NCBI GenBank assembly: GCA_963693085.1
Contig: OY856413.1
Location: forward strand, 472,690,879-472,754,878
Length of the DNA: 64,000 nt
Source: Alisma plantago-aquatica
Lineage: Eukaryota; Streptophyta; Magnoliopsida; Alismatales; Alismataceae
Direction: 5' to 3'
The notes under the pieces are model-generated. The model saw nothing but the letters and a program-made list of their open reading frames with translations, made no database searches and had not been told where the DNA came from. Both the position numbers and the translations under genes were made by a program. Shown here one piece after another: positions 61,501 through 64,000 of the stretch (the first letter of the stretch is position 1; each line of letters starts with the position of its first letter).

Positions 61501-63263
61501 GGAGTGAATGTTGGGCAGTGAAGAAATAAGGTCTCAACAAGATGAACGTGGCTGAAATGTGTATGTTGAGATGGATGTGTGGGAAGACAAGAAAAGATCG
61601 TTTGAGAAATGACTATATGAGGAATAAAGTGGGGGTGGTGAGCATTGAGGACAAGTTGTGTGAGGGCCGACTCAGATGGTACGGACATGTGCAACGCAGA
61701 CCTACTAGTGCGCCTATACGAAGCAATGCTATTGAGCCAAACACTATAAATAGAAGAAGATGAAAGCCTAAATAAACATGGGATAAGCTTATAAAGAGAG
61801 ATTTTGAATCTCTACATCTCAATCAGAATATAGCCCATGATAGAGCTGAATGGAAACGAAGGATCCATGTAGCTGACCCCAACATAGTTGGGATTGAGGC
61901 TTTAGATGATGATGATGAGCCTATAGATCTAACCCGTCATTAGGCTTGAGTCAGTCAATCAGTTTACTTTTGGTTTTTTTCTTCAGTTTGCAGCAGATTT
62001 TGTAAGGGACTTATTTATATTCTGGGGGCTTAATTGCAAATCCAAGTTTTCTCTGCTCAATTAAGTTTTAGTGCATTGATATTTGTGTGATTAGTCACAG
62101 ATGTCTTCGTAATCTATTATAACTACGAGATTTGGGTACATGTCCAAGCATACAATTGAGTATTTGTATTTAACTTTTAGAGAATTGGTTTTACCATCAC
62201 ACAGACTTCTATTGTTGTTACCCTAAAGCACTACTCCCAATTTTGAAGAAATTCATCTATCACCTACTTAAGAAGTCACTTAAAGAATCGGTTCGTTCCA
62301 ATAAATTATAACTACCCTAGATCTGTACCTACCTCGCTACATTGGGCCTCCATAGTTTGAGGGCTCCCTACTCCCTAGGGGGAATACACGCTTCCTTGGA
62401 CTTCACACACAGACACACATAAACACGAATTGAGAGATGCAAAATAGAATTACACAGTGTTTGTTTTCTTAAATCTTTTCTAGTTTGGATTCTATGTATG
62501 TATTTCCTAAACGCCATCAAACTTCATCCGGATTGTTCCTCTCAAAGATAAACCCATTTAATTAACCCCAAGAGACAGACAGAAAGACATAAGGACGTGT
62601 AGTCGTGCTTGGGAAGACAAAATACACAGTCATTGACAACCGCAAAAGCTTCAGTTTTATCCACCAGCTGCTCTTTACAGTCTTGAGATGAATGAGGCAG
62701 CCAGTCACGTAGACCTTTTTGGTCACCTAATTAGGCGCCTGAAGTCGTAGCAATTTAATCAAGTGGTAGGATTGAGCCATTCGCTATGAGCTGAAACTAG
62801 ACCTCGATGTGTTGTGCGCATAAACCACTAAGAACAAATAGAGAGACAGTAGTAGCTATACATAGCATGTAGGGGAATTGTGTTTGTTACCTGTGAGCAT
62901 GATGATGGACGCCTCGGGGAAGTGGAACTTGTTGATGAGTAGGTACTTCATGCACTTGGCGTCGTTGATGCATCCTTTGAGCTCGTGTCTGGAGAACTTG
63001 TAGGAGATCCCGCATATGACGGCCTTCTTCCTCCCGTGAGCCGACGGCGGCGCGGGGCCGTACGACGGGTTCTGCTGCGGTGGCTGGTACCCGCCGTATC
63101 CCAACGCAGGGGGAGGGTGGTGGGCGTGGGTGGGAGGCGGAGGCAGGTCCCTTGGCTCGGCTATGTGCGTGATGGCCTGGCATATCGCGCAGCGGATGGA
63201 CTTGGCACCCTGCGGGAGCTGCAAGGCCGTTTGGCACCCGGAGCAGTTGACGAGCATCAACAT
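18459..63263 (-). CDS. MC1: Type I metacaspase with LSD1 zinc finger, five exons over 44.8 kb
   Basis: The exons 63263-62891, 49054-48724, 37057-36937, 18904-18686 and 18518-18459 all have GT-AG borders and join without a frameshift into 367 residues, the length of Arabidopsis MC1. Residues 1-40 carry the LSD1-type finger (Cys7, Cys10, Cys25, Cys28). A Pro/Tyr/Gly/Gln-rich linker follows to about residue 76, then the C14-type peptidase domain: [13 protein letters not shown], catalytic His163 in YSGHGS and Cys219 in [19 protein letters not shown] ends exon 3, and the protein ends [10 protein letters not shown]. Type I metacaspases are calcium-dependent Arg/Lys-specific cysteine proteases; in plants MC1 promotes hypersensitive cell death and aids clearance of protein aggregates. 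The frame is intact, so the gene may work despite introns of 13.8, 11.7 and 18.0 kb. The symbol is by similarity; orthology was not tested. Confidence 0.95.
18686..18904 (-). CDS. MC1: Metacaspase exon 4 (residues 276-348, p10 part)
   Basis: It starts after GGAACAG with [20 protein letters not shown], continues [17 protein letters not shown], a Gly-rich turn and LISMLLTGG, and ends LRQ before GTACTT. This is the C-terminal small subunit-like part of the peptidase. Confidence 0.95.
18992..19207 (+). mobile_element. Retroposed 3' tail of a Copia transcript
   Basis: A purine tract (GAGGGGGAG) followed by a TATAGAGATATG LTR start at 19020 marks the 3' end of a Copia element. AATAAA (19174-19179) is followed by a run of nine A at 19198-19206, where the LTR would otherwise continue. 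Flanking direct repeats at 18976-18991 and 19208-19223 match at 14 of 16 bases. This fits LINE-type target-primed insertion of a polyadenylated Copia transcript, truncated at its 5' end. It lies about 90 bases from exon 4, inside intron 3. Confidence 0.7.
19224..19726. other. Intron 3 DNA, no feature recognised
   Basis: Mostly AT-rich. Positions 19640-19726 contain repeated GAAGTTT/AAACTTC words just before the Copia LTR at 19727. No frame or element end is identified. Confidence 0.4.
19727..19907 (+). repeat. 5' LTR of degraded Copia copy
   Basis: It begins TGTTAGAATGACAG and ends TACGTAACA (TG...CA with a 5-bp inverted end), immediately followed by a tRNA-Met primer-binding site. It contains a TATAAACA box-like stretch near 19844. 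Only this copy is present. Confidence 0.7.
20691..21495. mobile_element. hAT-like non-autonomous element, exact TSD
   Basis: Ends are CAGTGTTTTAAAAAGCG and the inverse of CAAGGTTTTAAAAAGCGG. Flanks carry an exact 8-bp duplication TAATGGAT (20683-20690 and 21496-21503), the hAT target size. GC-rich ends with AGCGG words enclose 600 bases of AT-rich DNA without a transposase. It interrupts a Copia integrase codon stretch, which dates it after that insertion. Confidence 0.9.
21810..22789. mobile_element. hAT-like non-autonomous element with microsatellite core
   Basis: Ends are CATGGTTTTAAAAAACATG and the inverse of CAAGGTTTAAAAGTGCC, both followed by GAGGCG-rich sequence. The flanking 8-mers GTTCCAAA and GTTACAAA match at 7 of 8. 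The core holds (TG)n at about 22171-22196, (TA)n at about 22463-22504 and a direct repeat of about 67 bp (22195 and 22501). Frames here are microsatellite artefacts. Confidence 0.8.
23263..23400 (+). repeat. Probable 5' LTR of degraded Copia copy
   Basis: The right end is fixed by the primer-binding site at 23401. The left end is placed at TGTTAAATAG by analogy and is uncertain because there is no partner LTR. Confidence 0.45.
24315..25814. mobile_element. hAT-like element hosting a LINE
   Basis: It interrupts Copia gag between QFLS and LPDSYAG. Ends are CAGTGTTCTCATATGCC and the inverse of TAATGTTTTGAAATGCG; flanking 8-mers GTTTTTAT and GTTCTTAT match at 7 of 8. GC-rich ends repeat GCATATG/GCGGCCGC-type words, as in the copy at 50081. 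A truncated LINE sits inside at 25207-25681. No transposase. Confidence 0.75.
25207..25681 (-). mobile_element. 5'-truncated RTE-type LINE, 18-bp TSD
   Basis: Read on the minus strand it ends with the GATGATGATGATG tail typical of plant RTE LINEs, preceded by CCAACATAGTTGGGACTGAGG. An exact 18-bp duplication (25189-25206 and 25682-25699) flanks it. The frame 25632-25219 is open and codes the reverse-transcriptase C-terminal region ([38 protein letters not shown]), so this is a rather recent truncated copy. Confidence 0.92.
26276..26447 (+). repeat. 5' LTR, TATA-type Copia
   Basis: 172 bp, highly similar to both LTRs at 50322 and 55364, with the non-canonical TATAG/CTATA ends. AATAAA lies near 26431. 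Confidence 0.88.
26943..27967 (+). pseudogene. Copia gag, truncated
   Basis: An open frame of 303 codons (26943-27854) carries the gag core ([36 protein letters not shown]), a Gly/Arg-rich stretch and a CX2CX4HX4C knuckle ([14 protein letters not shown]). A TAG stop follows WAN at 27852, and similar sequence continues after it to the breakpoint near 27967. The 50-kb relative reads on into protease here. Confidence 0.85.
27966..28706 (-). pseudogene. Copia gag, minus strand, one stop
   Basis: The minus-strand reading has [34 protein letters not shown] and [19 protein letters not shown], matching the gag at 34163. A TAG stands where the relative has Gln (about 28307), in frame. The frame ends in a Gly/Arg stretch at the breakpoint. 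Confidence 0.85.
27968..29341 (-). mobile_element. 5' half of a second Copia family, minus strand
   Basis: On the minus strand: LTR 29341-29187, primer-binding site TGGTATCAGAGC at 29186-29175, leader, and gag from about 28706 down to 27968. It is related to the young element at 29812-34972 but has a different LTR. It is joined head-to-head with the plus-strand half element before it; no 3' half exists. Confidence 0.8.
29187..29341 (-). repeat. 5' LTR of the minus-strand Copia half
   Basis: About 155 bp, reading TGTTAATATATTTC to ACATTTACA on the minus strand, set directly against the primer-binding site. No second copy in the window. Confidence 0.65.
29342..29811. other. AT-rich intron 3 DNA
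   Basis: Low-complexity TA-rich sequence with TAATA and ACTACT words. It continues on the far side of the young Copia at 34978, which inserted into it. No gene. Confidence 0.6.
29812..29978 (-). repeat. 3' LTR of the young Copia
   Basis: 167 bp, a second copy of the 5' LTR, following the purine tract and the end of RNase H. Confidence 0.93.
29986..32040 (-). pseudogene. Young Copia reverse transcriptase and RNase H part
   Basis: Open to the terminal stop. RT begins near [17 protein letters not shown], with [36 protein letters not shown] and the catalytic YVDD intact. RNase H has [40 protein letters not shown] and [14 protein letters not shown]. It lies in the frame of the integrase part, parted only by one TAA. 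It is called pseudogene because it cannot be made as part of one polyprotein in this copy. Confidence 0.88.
32041..32874 (-). pseudogene. Young Copia integrase part
   Basis: It carries the pre-integrase zinc region ([27 protein letters not shown]) and integrase core ([42 protein letters not shown]). A TAA at 32041-32043 stops the frame after FDPK; the same frame goes on directly with DKLSPRS into the RT part. Confidence 0.88.
32871..34163 (-). pseudogene. Young Copia gag and protease part
   Basis: 430 codons. The gag core ([31 protein letters not shown]) is followed by a Gly/Arg stretch, a CX2CX4HX4C knuckle ([14 protein letters not shown]) and the protease motif [13 protein letters not shown] with intact DSGAS. 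Near 32905-32915 the frame is lost by what looks like a single-base deletion, since integrase continues in another frame. Only the tail of this frame is aberrant. Confidence 0.88.
34806..34972 (-). repeat. 5' LTR of the young Copia
   Basis: 167 bp with TGTTAATATATC...TTCACA ends on the minus strand; no difference from 29812-29978 seen. Confidence 0.93.
34973..36936. other. Intron 3 DNA between the young Copia and exon 3
   Basis: AT-rich, with a C9 run near 35300. Positions 35600-36370 are less AT-rich and may be an old repeat, but no domain or element end was recognised. Confidence 0.45.
36937..37057 (-). CDS. MC1: Metacaspase exon 3 (residues 235-275)
   Basis: A 121-base exon after GGTACAG. 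It completes Arg235 and codes [23 protein letters not shown] and [13 protein letters not shown], the conserved stretch around the second substrate-pocket loop. The donor is TCG then GTAAAG, phase 0. Confidence 0.95.
37851..37899 (+). mobile_element. RTE-type LINE 3' end scrap
   Basis: GACCCCAACATAGTTGGGAT followed by a GATGATGATGATGATG tail matches the last 50 bases of the LINE at 58596-61917. No coding part. Confidence 0.85.
38054..38118 (-). mobile_element. RTE-type LINE scrap, minus strand
   Basis: GTCAGCTACATGGATCCTTC and the following 40 bases match, in reverse, the region just upstream of the LINE tail. It is cut by the left end of the element at 38119. Confidence 0.75.
38678..41150 (+). 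mobile_element. Helitron-like 5' terminus and following DNA (tentative)
   Basis: ATACTACTATAAAAAGAGTG at about 38681 resembles plant Helitron 5' ends (TCTATACTACTATAAAA type). A related start, TCTATACTTATCATAAAAAG, occurs near 41149, with similar bases after it (GTAATTACAACATTGCC against TTAATTACAACAACGCC). No Rep or helicase domain and no CTRR hairpin end were confirmed, so extent and class are uncertain. Confidence 0.3.
40124..40205. repeat. Tandem duplication of about 41 bp
   Basis: CTCCTCAAGTTTGGGTTATT and the following bases through CTTTCACATGTT occur twice in direct succession. Confidence 0.9.
43573..44212. repeat. Duplicated block of GTGTCT microsatellite plus 220-bp unit
   Basis: A GTGTGC/GTGTCT tract (43573-43687) followed by about 220 bases starting TCCTCCGATCTTTTTC recurs at about 43913-44212 with a few differences. 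The unit has repeated GGTTACAAT words. Open frames across the tract are artefacts. Confidence 0.9.
45085..48723. other. Intron 2 DNA with unassigned repeats
   Basis: AT-rich. Positions 45880-46350 contain repeated GAAACAGAAA and TTTCGATGGGAA words of an unidentified old repeat. Positions about 46488-47340 begin and end with GGCG/CCTAGGCG-rich, partly inverted sequence that could be another hAT-like copy, but no target-site duplication was found. No gene. Confidence 0.4.
48724..49054 (-). CDS. MC1: Metacaspase exon 2 (residues 125-235, catalytic)
   Basis: It starts after TTGCAG and completes a GAG codon, giving [14 protein letters not shown]. It contains both catalytic residues, His163 in HYSGHGS and Cys219 in [10 protein letters not shown], and ends LCRMD plus two bases of an Arg codon before GTAAAA. 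No stop or frameshift is present. Confidence 0.96.
49055..50080. other. Intron 1 DNA beside exon 2
   Basis: No frame, repeat end or domain recognised. Confidence 0.5.
50322..50493 (+). repeat. 5' LTR, TATA-type Copia
   Basis: 172 bp, TATAG...CTATA ends, AATAAA near 50469, directly followed by the tRNA-Met primer-binding site. Confidence 0.95.
51193..55356 (+). pseudogene. Copia Gag-Pol polyprotein, one stop and altered active sites
   Basis: One frame spans 51193-55356, broken by TAG at 51670-51672, where the sister copy at 26943 has CAG. Domains in order: gag core (residues about 10-240), CX2CX4HX4C knuckle ([14 protein letters not shown], about 265), protease near 350, pre-integrase zinc region (about 475-520), integrase core ([28 protein letters not shown]; about 530-680), RT (from about 915; [18 protein letters not shown]) and RNase H (from about 1230; [14 protein letters not shown]). 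The protease triad region reads DLGAS, not DSGAS (codon 353). The RT box reads YVDN, not YVDD (codon 1073, 54409-54411), losing a metal-binding Asp. This copy should be inactive even if the stop is read through. Confidence 0.93.
55364..55535 (+). repeat. 3' LTR, TATA-type Copia
   Basis: 172 bp after the purine tract; about 96 percent identical to the 5' LTR by eye. Confidence 0.95.
55993..56280 (+). repeat. 5' LTR of the old LTR element
   Basis: TGTAGGACAGC start; shared blocks with the right LTR include GTTGAGTCAATC-like and GTCCAAGCAAACGATT-like words. The right border is set by the primer-binding site. Confidence 0.65.
56690..56895 (-). mobile_element. Possible tRNA-derived SINE (tentative)
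   Basis: On the minus strand TGGCTCCAATAGG resembles a Pol III A box and, about 30 bases on, GGTTTGATTCC resembles a B box (GGTTCGANTCC). This spacing fits a tRNA-like head. No second copy, tail or target-site duplication was verified. Confidence 0.25.
57340..57760 (+). pseudogene. Ty3/Gypsy-like gag remnant
   Basis: Broken frames with [20 protein letters not shown], then RWHQLT and, after shifts, [17 protein letters not shown], resemble the retrotransposon gag core (FxGxD...WLxxxExxF). Stops and frameshifts make it non-coding. Confidence 0.55.
58711..61763 (+). pseudogene. RTE LINE endonuclease-reverse transcriptase, broken
   Basis: The frame starts near 58711. A tandem repeat of [11 protein letters not shown]...HHxSDxVKNVQ forms the N-terminal part, then come endonuclease motifs ([44 protein letters not shown]) and RT motifs ([75 protein letters not shown]). 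The YVDD-like box is FVDD, but a frameshift sits just before it near 61110. A TAG at 59209 and shifts near 59560, 60430, 61110 and 61200 break the frame. The C-terminal region ([13 protein letters not shown]) is open at 61542-61763. Confidence 0.92.
58848..59002 (+). repeat. Tandem repeat of about 78 bp in the LINE N-terminal part
   Basis: Two adjacent in-frame copies, each starting near CACATCTTGGACGGGTGTGG, code [23 protein letters not shown] twice with few differences. Confidence 0.92.
62204..62890. other. Intron 1 DNA beside exon 1
   Basis: No element end or frame is recognised. This is the part of intron 1 nearest the 5' splice site at 62890. Confidence 0.5.
62891..63263 (-). CDS. MC1: Metacaspase exon 1 (residues 1-124)
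   Basis: It codes the start [10 protein letters not shown], the LSD1-type zinc finger, the proline-rich linker and the p20 start through ASIIMLT. The donor reads ACAG then GTAACA (GT at 62890-62889); the next codon is split after its first base. The exon is GC-rich compared with the rest. The ATG has a purine at -3; a second in-frame ATG two codons later could serve instead. Confidence 0.95.
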
Positions 63264-64000
63264 CTTTGGAACGGGGTCGTCGCGGCGACGGAGGAAGGGA
63301 GGAGATCTGGAGCCGAAGATAAAAAAATTATCCCGGAAGAAGAGAAGAATCGGTAGAATGGAAGGGGGAGGCAGGGAAGGGGAAGGGTAGCTCTGACCAA
63401 GGGGATGGGGCGAACACGATAAACAGAAGACGAGGAGACTGTTTGAATTCGTCCCACCCCTGTAGCGGATGCCTTACGCGATAGCAAAAAGGCAATGAAT
63501 AATGATACACGCTGTTAGTGCTATCGAGCTGGGTTTTTGGATTTTGCATGTATCTCTATAATGTAGCGCGGCTATTAAAATGACCATGAAAGCAACGAGT
63601 CGCATGAAATTGAAGAAGGTAAATAAATTTTTAAGTTTCCCCAATCAGAGACGGTTCGACCTTATTATTGGGGAAGAAGCATCCCTTGATCTGTTTCGGC
63701 AAACCAAAATATATATATATATATATAAATATTCTTTGACAGGTTCCTCCTAGTTTCCTCACCCTCCTGCCTGCGGCTTCGGCGTTGACCAGACTACTTG
63801 TTGGTGGCGGCTGGCCCGCGCTTTCTATTGCTCCGCGGGGAAAAAAGCCCACGGGCCACAACGGAAGACTGGCTGACCTTCTTCTAGTTATTATGACAAC
63901 GTGGGCATCATGTTTTGTTAATCCCTATCTCTTGATTAGTTGAAATGTTCTAATTCCCTGAACGTGCACTTGGTCATTTTTAATACGCAATTCCGCCGTT
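63264..64000 (-). promoter_or_regulatory. Metacaspase 5' UTR and upstream region
   Basis: The minus-strand sequence just upstream of the ATG is CT-rich (CTCCCTTCCTCCG, CTTCTTCCGGG), as in many plant 5' leaders. A TATA-like ATTATAGAGA lies on the minus strand near 63553-63562, about 290 bases upstream of the ATG. An (AT)n run at about 63709-63727 is an alternative or mere microsatellite. The promoter position is not proven, and an upstream non-coding exon cannot be excluded. Confidence 0.35.

Larger units (their letters stand above)
58596..61917 (+). mobile_element. Near full-length RTE-type LINE, 14-bp TSD
   Basis: 3.3 kb, flanked by an exact 14-bp duplication AGCCTATAGATCTA (58582-58595 and 61918-61931). 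The 5' part has GGTCCCAAGCCCGGGTAAAG and the 3' end has CCAACATAGTTGGGATTGAG plus a GATGATGATG tail, both typical of plant RTE LINEs. It carries an endonuclease and an RT in one broken frame. It inserted into the 3' LTR of the older element, in metacaspase intron 1. Confidence 0.93.
55993..62203 (+). mobile_element. Old LTR retrotransposon, gag-only, hosting a LINE
   Basis: The left LTR is about 55993-56280, followed by the primer-binding site TGGTATCAGAG at 56281. The right LTR starts at about 58574 (TGTAGGATAGCC against TGTAGGACAGC), is cut by the LINE after 58595 and resumes at 61932 to about 62203. The LTRs are strongly diverged. The internal 2.3 kb holds a broken gag-like stretch near 57340-57750 ([24 protein letters not shown]), resembling Ty3/Gypsy gag, and no pol. 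So it is an old, non-autonomous or decayed element. Confidence 0.7.

Noticed and set aside
62887..63237. A 116-codon minus-strand frame overlapping metacaspase exon 1
   Set aside because: It is the wrong frame of the GC-rich exon. The other frame encodes the conserved zinc finger and peptidase start and splices in phase.

Overview
This is a plant nuclear window in which one interrupted host gene sits among nested transposable elements. The evidence for a plant is direct: GT-AG introns, a type I metacaspase with an LSD1-type zinc finger, Copia elements primed by initiator tRNA-Met, RTE-type LINEs, hAT-like elements and a PIF/Harbinger element. A GC-rich first exon and a GC-rich 5' leader hint at a monocot, but that is a weak inference. 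I saw no prokaryotic features, tRNA or rRNA genes, or CRISPR arrays.

The host gene runs on the minus strand from the ATG at 63263 to the stop at 18459. Five exons (63263-62891, 49054-48724, 37057-36937, 18904-18686, 18518-18459) join in frame into a 367-residue type I metacaspase. It has the N-terminal CxxC...CxxC finger, catalytic His163 and Cys219, and the conserved C-terminus. The coding sequence is 1,104 bp within 44.8 kb. Introns 1, 2 and 3 are about 13.8, 11.7 and 18.0 kb; intron 4 is 167 bp.

The long introns hold stacked insertions. Intron 3 (18905-36936) has a retroposed LTR tail, degraded Copia copies broken by three hAT-like elements, a LINE inside one of these, a head-to-head chimera of two Copia 5' halves, and a young Copia element (29812-34972) with apparently identical LTRs. 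Intron 2 (37058-48723) has LINE scraps and a 7-kb interval with hAT-like ends. Intron 1 (49055-62890) has a hAT-like element split by a Copia element with TATA-type LTR ends, and an old LTR element whose 3' LTR is split by a near full-length LINE.

Below the metacaspase 3' end, positions 8061-17145 are a 9.1-kb PIF/Harbinger element with an 18-bp perfect terminal inverted repeat and a TTA target-site duplication. Besides the usual Myb/SANT-like ORF1 and DDE transposase (each with one nonsense codon), it carries four intact small reading frames on the same strand: two GRF-like zinc-finger proteins with identical cysteine spacing, a second diverged SANT-like protein, and a basic protein I do not recognise. 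This is the best candidate for an undescribed system. It seems to sit inside an outer inverted-repeat element (7228-17693).

Positions 1-7200 hold a Copia 3' remnant, a hairpin of about 200 bp and a foldback-like block with two tandem-repeat arrays. No host gene was recognised there.
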